A DNA stretch of 64,000 bases, taken from the NCBI RefSeq assembly GCF_022539665.2, contig NC_081339.1, positions 5,074,017 to 5,138,016 on the forward strand. The letters are read 5' to 3'. The position numbers and the translations under genes are program-made. Positions 23,231 through 35,384 of this stretch are shown piece by piece; positions within the stretch are counted from its first letter, which is position 1; every line of letters starts with the position of its first letter. Below the pieces are notes generated by a model. The model was not told the origin of the DNA and did no database searches. It was given only the letters and a program-made list of their open reading frames with translations. This DNA comes from Daphnia carinata (taxonomy: Eukaryota > Arthropoda > Branchiopoda > Diplostraca > Daphniidae).

Positions 23231-26200
23231 TGAAAATGCAAAACTTACAGACTGGAATCGTCTTGTGGGAGGTGATTGAATTGTTTTTCATGCTGTTATT
23301 GTTGTTGTTATTATTATTGTTGGTAGTCGGGTTAGTCTGGTCGCCAACGCCACCTAGCGGCATCAAGTGAACCATAAAGTCGTGGGCTTGCTGCTGCTGT
23401 TGCTGCTGCTGCTGCTGGACGTGGTGGGTTTGCGTGTGGTGGTGGTGGTGCTGACCGACGACGGATGCATCCGGCGAGACATCCACCGCCAAGTGTTGTT
23501 GTTGTTGTTGCGGCTGGCCTTCGTGATGATTACTGGCGCTATTGACGAGCTGATGGCCGAGATGCGGTGCAATCGAATTGTTGTTGCTACCATTGTTGTT
23601 GTTGTTGTGGACGACGCTGACCGTGTAGGTGAACAGGTCTTCGCACATGGGGAAATACTCGTCGCAATCCCAACCACTGCCGCGGCGCCTCCGCCAATGA
23701 CGACAGACGACGAAGACTCCGTCGATTTGTTGATGCCGCAAATAAGTCCTCCCTGTTTTTCGTTTTTCGTTTTTTTTTTTTGTGTAAAGATTTGTGCATT
23801 TGAAATTTAGAGGCGATACCCATCATTTAAGTTTAAAAAAAACGAACATGTTAAATAGGATGGTCAAATGGCCCAATTTCTCACGCGATATTTTTGTTTT
23901 TTTTGTTTTTTTAGACTAAAAATGGGCGTTCACGTGTAGATTTCTGTTTTGCTTTTGTTAATTTTATTTATTTTTTGTTTTTTTTTTTAAGAATCGGGAA
24001 AACATTTTCTATTTCAGAGAAAGCTCAGCCCTAGTTGTTCAAAAGGCGGTTGTACATAACAGCCGGTCTAATTATTTCAGATACATTTAATAACGTACCT
24101 TTTTTTGTTGTTGTTCTTGTTTTGTTTAGTAAAGAGGAAAAAAAAAAAAAAAATTGAACTGACCTCAAATGGACTGGCGGAAGGCATTTTGGTGGCCGGT
24201 AGAGACGCAACGTCGTTGGGGCCGATCCACCGGGCACTTCAAACTGCAAAATTAAAAAACAAAACAAAACAAGAAAATTAGATTCAATTTCAAGAAAATT
24301 AAAAAAAGGGGGGTGGGGGGTGGGGGGAGGGGGGCGGAACGAAGAAAAAAAAAAAAAACCTTCGTGATTGAATTTTTTTTTTTTTTTTTTTTTTTTGCGC
24401 ACACGTTTTACACAACAATTGACGTAAAATGACATTTAAACGCATTTGATTGCGTCACGTGAGCATAATATACACGGATGATTATTTTTCTTTTCCTCGC
24501 GTAATACGACTAATCTTTGTCACTACACCACACGAAAACGATAAAAAAAAACCCCGATTTTTCCTGTAGTAAGGGCTAAGTTTTGTTTCGTTTGAACGCA
24601 ATGCCGGATGACGAATCCCGGGGCAATCCTTACACACACACAACACGCACAGTTTATCGGCTGTACCCAAATCTTCGCCTTATCGCAAACAAACTAAACC
24701 CACAATTTCGACAAGCATACGCATTGATCAACAATAGCAACAACATCAAGATGGATAGCGACAGCACAAAAAAAAAAAAAAAGCCATAGAAAAAAAAAAA
24801 AAAAACAGCGTAAAATTGATGTGTCACGATCGTCGAACGGGGCTCCCCAATTCACTCGATTCGATAAGAAATGAAAAAAAAAAAAAAAAATTGATTTACA
24901 CAACGATCGACTATCTGTGCGAAGAGGAGCTCAATAAATACATTTGTTAAACGTAGGGTCGTTTAGCAAACATAACAATCATAATAAAAGAATTTCGATT
25001 GGATCAACGAAGGGGCTTCTACAACAGACGATCGAGGCCGTATAAATTAAATAGCGTTCCCTTCCCTACGCATTTTTTTTTTCTTTTCTTTTCTTTTTCC
25101 CCCTCCTCTTTCTAAATGCGTTCAACGTCTATGGGAAGAAGTGGCAGCGGAAGATCGAGTTCGATCTAGTTCCTACTCGAAACCGACGCCCCGATGCCGT
25201 AAGCAAAAGCCAATGGATTTCGTTTTTTTTTTTTCCTACTTTGATTGCATCAAGTTTTTAGACCTAGACGCAATACGCGGCCGAATGTGTCGTTTGCGCG
25301 TCATAAACTAAAACTTGTGCAACCTCTTTGAAGAGTGGGATTGGTTGATGTACCTCGTCGACGCCATGGCGTACGATCAACGCCCCACTGCCGATCCCTC
25401 GTTTTTTTTTTTTTTTTGTCCTCGCCGCACACTTTAAACTAATCCGGGTTTCGATTTCGTCGGATTTCTATTTGTCCTTCGCTTGCCAAACGAACGAATT
25501 GGAAACAGTTTGAAATTGCCACTTGGTTGCGTTTTGGCGGACGCAAGACTTTTGCGCGACGTTGTCAGACGGCGAGGACGAACCACCGAATGTTTTTCAA
25601 GAATCCACAAATCGTTTCTTCAAACTCGTCACTCGTTTAAAAAAGAAAAGAAGAAAAAAAAAAAAAAAAAAAAATCAACTCATCCAAACAAATAATTGAG
25701 TTTCAAATAATCAAATAATGTGCACACTGAGATGCACGGCAAAGAAAAACACGGCCAACAAGTTCGTCTGCTTTCGACTCTCAAACGTCCCTCAACGAGA
25801 AATGCATCGTTTTTCAACGTTCCAACGACGCAACGCGACGACACGCTGCGACCAAAGGGTCAAGTCAACTGACTTTTTTTTTTTTTTTTTTTATTCCAAT
25901 TTTTTTCCCCTTCCTTTTTAAAACGCACACACACACAGCAGACAGACAGGGAAAACGAATTTTTATTTTGTTTTTCAAACGAAACATTTCCCGCCACACA
26001 TTTTGTGTTTTGTTTTCTCCTTTTTTTCTTTTTTTTTCTTCACGCAATATATCAGGCAGAGCGGCTGTTGGCATGTGTGTCGCACAGCGGGCAACAAGCG
26101 AATCGGAAATAATACACACACGCAGACGTACGTACGTACGTATATATATACACACACACAGCACACACACAGACACAGACAGACACAGACACACATATAC

Positions 26201-26552
26201 AACAGGCCAACCGCGCTCGGCAGCTGACCGAAGCAAATCACTTATTCAACAGGGCTCTGCGCCTTGTTGCTATAATACAACAGCGCCCCGCAACGGTCAA
26301 ATTGTGTAACCCGACACGCTATTTCGTCACTTTCCTATTCCTCCCGATTTCTTTCATACCCGCGTTTGCGTTTGCGTTTGTGTGTGTGTGTGTCTGTGTG
26401 TGCGCGCATGAAAGATAGATGTCAGATACGCGCACACATAAGAATCCATATCTTCTTACATGTCTTGTTTTTGTAATCTTCTACTTTAACATCCCACCCG
26501 CCGTTCATAAAAACAATGACATCATTTGTCCCATAAATAAAACGGATCCATT

Positions 26553-26586
<34 letters not shown>

Positions 26587-26815
26587 CCTTTACGATTAAA
26601 AAAATGATTTAGAAAAGTCCCGCGTTGACGGCCTGGCAGGACACCTGCACAGTCCACAACAACAATAACAAAAAAAAACAAAAAAAAAAAACAAAACAAA
26701 AAAACATATCCGGAGACGGGAAGTTCCCGGTCTGTTTTTTTCCTTTTTTAAAAAATTTGATTATCAGTTAAAACTACGCGCATTTGAAAACGTGATGATG
26801 ATATCAAACATTTCA

Positions 26816-26855
<40 letters not shown>

Positions 26856-28881
26856 AATGTATCACAAAGGTATCATAAAGAGAATAACTTTAGGGGATTC
26901 TTTTTTTTTTTTTTTTTTTTAATCACGACGATGACAACCCTGCGCTTCCACGTTTTTTTTTCTTCTTTCTTTCGGGAAAATCAAATCAAAATCCTAACGA
27001 ATAATTCGATTAAAATGCAAACAGTCCTACAGGTGTCACTCGATGCCAAAACATTTGTAGGGGATCTCGTTCGACGGAGACATGAAAATGTTGACTACGG
27101 CCAAGATCATCTTACGCAGTCCCGCAGAATGAGACCTTTGACACGCTTCATATTCCAAGGATCAAACCTCCTCCTCCCCCTCGCTTCCCCTCAAATTGCT
27201 CCTCACATAAATCGATATAGTAATAACACACACACACACACACGCACGCACACGCACGCACACAAAAAGTGAAGTTGACACATAAGCCCAAGGTTGGCCT
27301 CTGAGGCACCGAGAGACTCAATTTTGAAAGGCAACAAGAAAAAAAAAGAAAAAAAAAAAAAAGAAGCAACATAATGTTTATGCGTTCGGGATTGAGGTAC
27401 AACAAAGAGCTTTCTCCAATCCCGAACGGATATGCGTGCGTGAAAAGATGCAAAAGCCATCAAACCTGTTTAATATGACCGCGCCAACAGGCCACGTCCA
27501 TCACAAAGACGAAAGCGAAAGAAAAACAAAAAAATACCAACAATGTAATATCACCCAACGACTACCGAGGCCCTTGTGGTCCTCAAAATGCAAGGTCCCT
27601 TCGTTCGTTAAGTATTTCATCAAGTCAACTTCTACGCCCTCGCGCGGGGATATATGAACCTCTTTTGTTTCGTTATTTTTTTTTATTTATTTTTTTTTTA
27701 ACGTCAATCAAACCACGTTCCCTCGTTCTTCCCCCCCCCCCCACGTAAATTGATGGCGATATTTATTGAAGTAAGGCACTAAAAAAAAAAAAAAAGAAAC
27801 AAGAACTAACGAAACGCGCGTTTTGGCGGTCGTGAAAATAGCCGATCAAGGCCGACAGGTTGATCCTGCCGATACTTAAAAACAACAACAACAAAATGTC
27901 GATCACACACACACACACACACAAAAAAAAAAAGGGGCCCAAACGCTGGCCAACACACGTCGCACATTGTGTGCAGCTCTTTGAAATTGAAATACTACGG
28001 AGCTGATCCAACATCCCCCCCCCCCCTCTAACTTTATTATTACAGGCCCTTCATCAACGACGGCAGGGGATGCGCCATTTTTCTAGTTAACACGCGCTGT
28101 AAACAACCCCCCCCCCCTGACACCACTTGCCGCGTGATCAAATTGTTTTTCGTTTCTCCTAAGAAAAATAAAAAAAAACAAACTGCTCATATTAAATGAG
28201 GAGACAAATACACACACACACAGAGAAGACAACGTGAGATTACGTTCGATGGCGACAGTTAGTGTCCATACGTTTCGTCCCCGTATCGGCTCACGAATTT
28301 TTTTTTTTTTTTTACGTCATCTCATTCCGTTTTGAATGCGATTTTGCCTACTGCGTTGCAAACAAATGAGGGTTCGAAAACGACGCTAGGGCCTTTTTCT
28401 TTTTTTTTATTTAAAAATAACACAATAACACGCCATTAGATTCAAGCCAATAAGCCATTTCAATCAATTTTTGGTTTGTTTATCAATAAAAAAGATAAAA
28501 CTCGATTGAAAATGAGAGAGAAAACCCAAATTGAACGAGAAAGCCATTGACTTTTGGGGATTCAAAAATAAAGGGGGGAAGGGTTGTGTTTGTCTGCATG
28601 CCAATGCCAATCACGGCGAGTTGTCAATGTACAGAAAAATCTAGATTTCAAAAAAAAAAAAAAAGAAAAGAAATACGAGTGCATCATTAGACGTATCGGG
28701 GGCGGTGATTCGACAGATCTATATAAATAAACCAATTTTGCGCGTTGAGAAATAAGGCAAGAACCCCCTAAACACTAACGGGCAAAAAAAAAAAAAAAAA
28801 AAGAAAAGGATGGGTGGATTTTTGATCATCCAATCGGAATCCCATTGACGTTCAATCATGCAAATTGCGTTCAACTTGACG

Positions 28882-28921
<40 letters not shown>

Positions 28922-29185
28922 AGGCTACAATTGCTTAGAGACATTTGGCAAACAAGTAACAAGCCTTTTCCTAATCATTTGTTTGTAGTTTTCATTTTCT
29001 TGTTTGCATTTTGGCTAACGACAGAACATGTCGGCAGATGGGTGGAGACAGTTGCCGAAACATGCCGCCGTGTCACACACGTTTCTTTCTTTTTTCCCTT
29101 TGTGCGCACCATTTTTAACAAGCAAAATTTCACAAATGATCCCAAACTCGATTGGCCTCTTTTTCTCCAACACAACTCGTAAAAG

Positions 29186-29221
<36 letters not shown>

Positions 29222-30660
29222 GAAGATCGGCGGGAGTGCGGTGGGTCTCGAGGCAAAAAAAAGGGATTCATTTGAATAATTGGCCCAGGTAGACACATTC
29301 CTATCGCGTGTTTAACAGTCCCCATCTCAGCTCGGCCATTACAGATTGCCAATCAGTGCAGACTCATTCTATTTCTTTCCTTTTTTTTTTTCGCTTTTCT
29401 TTAGATGGGGGGAGGTGATCAAGTTGCCGAGAAACGAGATGGAGAACAATGTTGACGTCATCGATGATTAGAGGGGCGTGTGTAGTATATGGCTGTCGGG
29501 CCGTTGAAATTGTTTCTTCGGCACCGAACAACGAACGGAAAAAAAAAAAAAAAAATTAGACGATAGGGATGACCCCAATTGGTGCGTGCGTGCGTGTGTG
29601 TGTAGTTCTGTTTTCGCATCTACTCGGACTCGACGGCCTAGTTTAAATTCTCATTTAATTACAAACTTTTTGCATCGATAAAAAGAAATAAAAAAGAAGG
29701 CCAATTATCACGATAAAAAATGTTTTGGACGTCAGTCGCAACGGCGACATTGTCAAGCCAAACGTCTCAGCTATAAATCAACGTGTGAAAAAAAAAAAAA
29801 AATAATAATAGAAATATATATTCTTTTAAATGGGGGTTTTTTTGGGTGCGAAAAAAAAGGGGGGGGACTGACAACATTGGACGAGATTCGTCGTTGCATT
29901 TCATTAAAAAGAAAAAAAAAAAAAAACCGAATTCAAATAGACTGAGCTAAGGAAGGATAACCGGCACAGGCGCAGCGCCGTTCACAAGCACGGCCACTCG
30001 CGTGAACGTTAACGTGCCGTTGAATATTTAAGAATTCAAAAGAAAAAAGAAAAAAATGAATAAATCAATCAAAATTCATGTGATGAGACCGTGCAAGTTT
30101 ACCCACATCCCCGACAAGCTAATAATAACCTACAGCCCAAGCGTATGCATTGTTTTCTGTCCGTAATGAAAAACTTGTGCTACACTTTCGGGAGTCTATA
30201 ACCTCGTAACGTCCAAACAAGAGCCCCAATTTTTCGTGCCGATTTCATTGACTGATTATCTACATATTTTTTTTATTTTTTTATTTCATGGATTCAAATT
30301 GTTCACACATGTGCAGGTGCGCCGCACACGTCGATGACACACACATAAAAACAATTGGCGTTCAACTTGAAAAAAATAAATAAATAAAAAGTAGACGCGG
30401 AGATGGGGAGGGTGGAGGAAGATGCGTTCAGTTCATCGAGTCATTTTCACGCGAACTGTATGCACCAAACGTTTTTTAATAATCATTTGTTTTTCTTTTT
30501 TTGTTTTTTCCTAGTTATTTTGAATTCATTTTGTTTTTATTAGAGAGTCGAGCGGTCCGTTCCCAGCCGTATCAAACAATTATCCCGCAAAAAAAAAAAA
30601 AAAAAAAAAAAAATAGTTTTGGGTTTCTACTTTGCTAACATAACAAGTCCCCCCCCCCCT

Positions 30661-30698
<38 letters not shown>

Positions 30699-30793
30699 GC
30701 TTTTACGACGATGATTACACACGCATGTATATAACACCGTGGGTGCTGGACTTCTCTTGCTGGGCCGGCCATATGGTTCCGATACTCATTTCC

Positions 30794-30824
<31 letters not shown>

Positions 30825-31144
30825 CAAAAAAAATTTTTTTTTCGCTTCTTGAAAATATGGAAGAAAATGATTTTGTCTGGCGACCGAGAGAAACAAACAC
30901 CTTCCCACCTCTTTAATTGAAAAAAAAAAAAAAAAAAAAAAGTGACGATCAGGACAATCAACTTCAAACTTCCCATTTTTTGAAACCGCCCCCCACCCCC
31001 CAAAAAAAAAAAATTGAACCGCGCAAACCAAAGTAAACTTACGTGTATCAAACGAGGTGTTTGGTGAGGAGCAATAGCTGGAACAACAAACGGATCTGTC
31101 GGATGATATTCACTTTTGTCCCGCTGATTAGCGAACGATTTCAT
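20807..31144 (-). CDS. ETS-domain transcription factor with PNT domain (ESE/ELF3-EHF-like)
   Basis: Nuclear DNA-binding regulator. Exons: 31144-31043, 24243-24164, 23748-23249, 22443-22300, 22217-22056, 21943-21049, 20960-20807. They total 2037 bases, or 678 residues, in one open frame. Exons 4-5 hold a PNT/SAM domain (about residues 235-325: WEKKLPADWDESDTIDWLF, LGIPCEYFASFGHLRG, YPNHGYKFYEAFRQL). Exons 6-7 hold the ETS domain (about 570-655: GKLWEFIRDLLHDPKY, RWEDVNDGVFRIVQSEK, MTYEKLSRAMRYYYKSKV, GRRLVYKFGPHAV), with both DNA-contacting Arg in RAMRYYY. Exons 3 and 6 carry long Gln, His and Asn tracts and a Ser block. The ETS sequence fits the ESE class better than the E74, Yan or PDEF classes. 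The first exon is a prediction: its GTAAGT donor and phase fit exon 2, 6.8 kb away. Domain exons are certain; the N-terminus is less so. Confidence 0.8.
21510..21690 (-). repeat. CAA/CAG and CAC tracts coding Gln/His runs in ETS exon 6
   Basis: Imperfect trinucleotide repeats at about 21510-21545 and 21640-21680 encode Gln runs broken by His. The codons mix CAA, CAG and CAC, which slows expansion but still leaves the tract prone to length change. Confidence 0.8.
23285..23620 (-). repeat. Trinucleotide tracts coding Asn, Gln and His runs in ETS exon 3
   Basis: AAC/AAT repeats at 23290-23325 code Asn. CAG/CAA at 23384-23413 code Gln. CAC at 23438-23455 codes His, and CAA at 23494-23511 codes Gln. 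All lie in the reading frame that joins to the PNT exons. Confidence 0.8.
26112..26195. repeat. Compound alternating purine-pyrimidine repeat (AC, GTAC, TA)
   Basis: ACACAC, then (GTAC)n, then TATATATA, then more AC and ACAG. Long alternating purine-pyrimidine stretches like this can adopt Z-DNA. Confidence 0.85.
26819..26853. repeat. (AC)n microsatellite
   Basis: About 17 uninterrupted AC units, seen directly. Confidence 0.95.
27225..27266. repeat. (AC)n microsatellite with CACGCA interruptions
   Basis: AC units interrupted by several CACGCA units, seen directly. Confidence 0.9.
28881..28921. repeat. Compound (AC)n(AG)n microsatellite
   Basis: About nine AC units switch directly to about eleven AG units. 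Confidence 0.95.
30651..30697. repeat. C9 tract followed by T34 tract
   Basis: A C run, TCCA, then 34 T in a row. This is among the longest homopolymers in the window. Confidence 0.95.
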
Positions 31145-33618
31145 CAATCAAGTTTTCCTTCTTTTTTTTTTCTTCCCCCGTTGAACAGACAGATGAACAA
31201 AACAAAAAAAAAACAAAAACAAAAAAAAATGTCGCACTGAATCGAAACTTTGTTTTCCACGGGACCACTTTGCGCTAAGGCGGAACAGCCGGTACGCGGC
31301 CGAAAATCAACAACCAATGGATCAAAACGATGCAGCGATTCCCTTCTTTTTCTGGAGGGAGGGGGGGGTTAGAGACGACGTGCTAAACCAAACGGGATGG
31401 ACGTGTAGACACCCGCCGCAAAAACAAACAAAAAAAAAAGGGGGGGAAGGAATGAAAAAAAAAAAAGTCAGAGAGAGAGAGAAAAAAAAAAGAGACCAGG
31501 CGTCGAAGCAGTTCCAAAGTCGACTGTCTCCACGATGATCAAGGTGAAGAAACCTCATAGACCAACCAACTATATGCCCTCCCTCCCACCACTATCCAAA
31601 AAAAATAAAAAATAAAATGAAACATACTATAGAAAAAAAAAAAAAAAAAAAATAAAAACCCCTCCTCCCTTTGGATCGGTTCTACCTGAGTTGGCACGAC
31701 CGACACACCGGTTCCGATGGGAGGAGCTAAGCAAAACCCATATGGATATCTCACGCAGCTCTCTCTCGACATCGTTTGTCTGATAAAAAAAAAAGAAAAA
31801 GAAAAAAAAAAAAAAAAAAAAGACAACGGTCGCGATACGCATTAAGTCTTAAAGGTGGGGGAGGCAGTGGGCACATTCATTGATGGGCCGCGTCCAGCAT
31901 TTTACACGTCTCTTAACAAAGCCATTGAGAGTTGCTAGTGTTGTTTCATTGACGCATCCGCCGAATGTAATTCTAACCCCCCCCCCCTTCCTTTCTTCTT
32001 TGTCTTGTTTATTTCGTGAATGAAACACAAGAAAAAGGGATGGCCAGGAGCCACCCCCTTCCGGCTCATTAAGAGGCCAACCATTTACTCGTTTGTTGAT
32101 AGGCAAATCTTGATTTTTAAAAATTGCCTTGATCTACTCCAACCGATTCTTGAATACTTAAAACAATAAAAGATGAAAAATGAAAAAAAAAAGAACAATC
32201 GAATTCAATGCACAATCAAAATTCATCGTCAACTTCAAGAATTAAGTTGGTTCACTTTGTCCCCTACCGAAATATCCTAATGAATATCAAACGACAGGAC
32301 ATTTCATCGACCAAAAGGAAAACAAAGTCAAAACGAATTTTTTTTTTTTTTAGACTATCAAGCAAAATCTATTGCACCTGTGTGTTCCACCACATGTTTT
32401 CTAACTCCTTTTTTTTCTCCTAATTCCCCCCCCCCCCACTCATGTTGCATTCTTTTTTTTTTTTTTTTTTAAGGTGGACAACAAAGTAACACGAAGCGTG
32501 TTTGTAACGCGACGTCGGACACGCAGAGAAAAAGCGGCGTGAACGCAAAGGGCCGGTCGGGAGCGACACGGCCAAACGAGACCCCCCCCGTTCCGTTGGC
32601 CTTCGTCACCTGTCAAAGAAGACTTTGACAGGGTACGCACGCGCCCATCGTCTTGTTTTATGCGATGCGATGTGTCCGATCAAAATCATTTAGAACAACC
32701 ACAACAACAACAACAACAACAACAAAAAAAAATGAAAGATCAAATCCGATAATGAATGAATAAAAATGGATAAAAACAAAACAACAAAGAGGAAAGGTTT
32801 AGGTTTGCGTTAACGAGGAGGAGGCGACACGTGTTGGGGCCGCGAGCCAAAGAAGCAAATCATCGTCCGCAAGTGATTACAGACGCACACGCAGGCGGAG
32901 GGGCTCTTCATAAACGCACAATGTGTCGAGGTTCAAAGACAAAGTCAAAATCAAAATAAGAAATCGCGATATTCGACAAAAAGATGATAGGATTTGAAAT
33001 TTGTGCAGCCAATTCTCGTCCGACCAGTTGATAGAAGATTGTTAAAAAAAAAAAAAAAAAAAATCAATAAATAAATCAATGATGAGAAATCAAACGACTA
33101 GTTACTCGGTACTAACGTGTCGAATGTATCGTTCTCGTTTTTGAAATTTGATGATGGGACCCTTTAACACGACGACCTACCCTCCCGGTGTTCGATCAAA
33201 CCCATTTTCCCCGCATTGTAAAAAAAAAAAAAAAATAAAAAAAAAAAAAAAAAATCATAACAGCCAATACTTGAATTCAATTACCGACATTTTCTAACGT
33301 GCGATTTTCAAACATTTTGTGTCGACGCCATAACAATTAATAAATCGTTACGATCGGCGCTTTATTTGGGAGGAGGAAACGAAATCAGAAGAAAACATCA
33401 TTAATAAAACCTGCACTATTTATCGCAACCACCACCCCCCTCCCCCTCCTTTTTTTTTTTCTTTTCTTTCTTTCTGAAGTGGCCGGTTTACACGGTTTTG
33501 GAAGCCGTTCGCCAACTGGTGTTGGACATTTTTTATTTTATTTTAAAGAGCAGTGAAAAATTCCCTTTTTATTTTTATATGCCCAACTAGAAAAATTCCA
33601 ATATCAAATATAATAATA

Positions 33619-33649
<31 letters not shown>

Positions 33650-33972
33650 GATTCCTAGAGATTATTATTGGCAGTTTTGTGGCATTCTAAAGGAGGAAAA
33701 AGCAAAACAAAATTAAAGCAAAGAGAAAAAGAGAGAAAAAAAAAATAAATAAAAATAAATAAATAATGTGGACGAACTATATAACAACAACAGCGTTATA
33801 TAGTTTCGATACACAACCGGTGCGGTCTCATTGCCGTCTGTCGTTTTCGGTTTGTTTTCGGGGGGGGGACCTTCTTTTTTTTTTTTTGTTCTTTTTCATT
33901 CGGCTACAAGCCACGCTTCGAAATTGGAATAAGTCGTAAAAACAAATCAGAAAACCCACAAAATAATAACCG

Positions 33973-34010
<38 letters not shown>
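33973..34010. repeat. A38 homopolymer
   Basis: Thirty-eight A in a row, the longest homopolymer seen in the window. Confidence 0.95.
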
Positions 34011-34012
<2 letters not shown>

Positions 34013-35353
34013 AGATGGTAAATAACGGCGGCTGTGAGAAATTTGCACGACATTTTCCAGAAATCGTAACACGGGGGACTTCTCTCGGGAATCTCTGGCG
34101 AAAGAAATAAAATCTAAACTAGATCAATAACCAGTTTGTTTTGTTTTGTTTTGTTTTTTTGTCTTTCTTTCTTTTCATCAATTAGAAAACGACGAGCAAA
34201 AACGACGAGCAAAACAACACCTAAAAAAAGACCATTGAACGCCACACTTGTTCGAACCATTAAACGCCGTGCTTTAATTGCTTTATCCTTAACAACGATT
34301 AGTTAGTTGAACATCCTTTACAAGCACAAACTTGAACGCTATGCGGGACCCACCTGATAGACAATTTGTTTTAATTTTAATTTTTATTATTTCCCCCCCC
34401 CCCAGCAAAGTGAACCCCTCGTAATGAAAAGATTCGTCATCTTCGTGCACGGCGTTTCACGGTCGAACCACCTCGCCAATGACCTCCCACATTCTGCCAT
34501 TACATTTGATTAAAACCCTAACTATAGAAACGAATCAAACGCGAATGCAGATTCGATGGCAACACGACAACAAATCTCTTTGAATTATCTAAGCCACGTC
34601 GCAGGTCGTCGACATTTTCATTTCCCGCAAAACATTTCAAATAAACGCCCTTAAAAAAAAAAAAAAAAATTCCGTTTTTGTAAGCGTTTAGTCTTTCTGT
34701 GATTTCTCGAAAACGCATTCGAAACGCGGCACGTGAAAGTGAAGCGTCGTCAACGGCCAAAAGAAAAATGACGACGGCCATGATTCAATTACTCACGGCC
34801 AGGTGAGCACTTGCATCTCGCGCTCGCTAATCAAAAGAACGGCGACCTTGTTCACTTTCTGTCTCTTCTCGCCATCCATTTTTGAGAGGCGCGTCTTTTT
34901 CGCCATTTGTTAAGATCCGTCCAAAAAAAAAAAAAATAAATAAAACGGAACGCGTGTTCTCGCTGCGACTAGACGCGCCATAAACTTCCGACTTAAAAGA
35001 CGCGTTCAATGGCGCACGAGCAAATGCTTCACGAAAAATAAAAGGTGGAAACACAAAGTTTATGATCATTTTAGAAAACGAGAACTGCCGAGAACGAGAA
35101 ACCGTAGCAGCCGGAAATGTTGACCGCGCGCCATTCAAAGAGAATTTAAAAAAAAAAACAAAAAACACTGAATTCAAATTCATTTACATCTAGCAACAAG
35201 ATTTTCTTTCTTAACGCGGTTTTCATTAAAAAAAATAAAATAAAAATAAAATAAGAGATTTCAACATCGTGACAACAACGATGACTGATCACTTCCGGAT
35301 GCTGGGGTCTCCTCGCTTAGCCCGTGTGCCTAACAAATCACATGAAAAGGTGG

Positions 35354-35384
<31 letters not shown>

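Larger units (their letters stand above)
24244..31042 (-). other. Predicted 6.8-kb first coding intron of the ETS gene, simple-sequence-rich
   Basis: No coding exon recognised. It is filled with homopolymers of A/T and C and with AC, AG and GT microsatellites. Most open stretches encode only Phe/Lys/Cys/Val low complexity. No transposon open frame or RNA gene is visible. Confidence 0.6.

Noticed and set aside
23363-23826. Alternative frames through ETS exon 3 (Ser/Thr-rich or Arg-rich)
   Set aside because: They do not lead into the PNT exons in phase. The Gln/His/Asn frame does.
26003-26236. AC/GT-rich region examined as a possible array of spaced repeats
   Set aside because: Simple microsatellite without unique spacers. 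CRISPR is not expected in a eukaryotic genome.
30635-31042. Continuation of the 170-codon minus-strand ORF beyond 31043
   Set aside because: After the GTAAGT donor it becomes poly-Phe and poly-Lys from homopolymers. Only the first 34 codons are kept as an exon.
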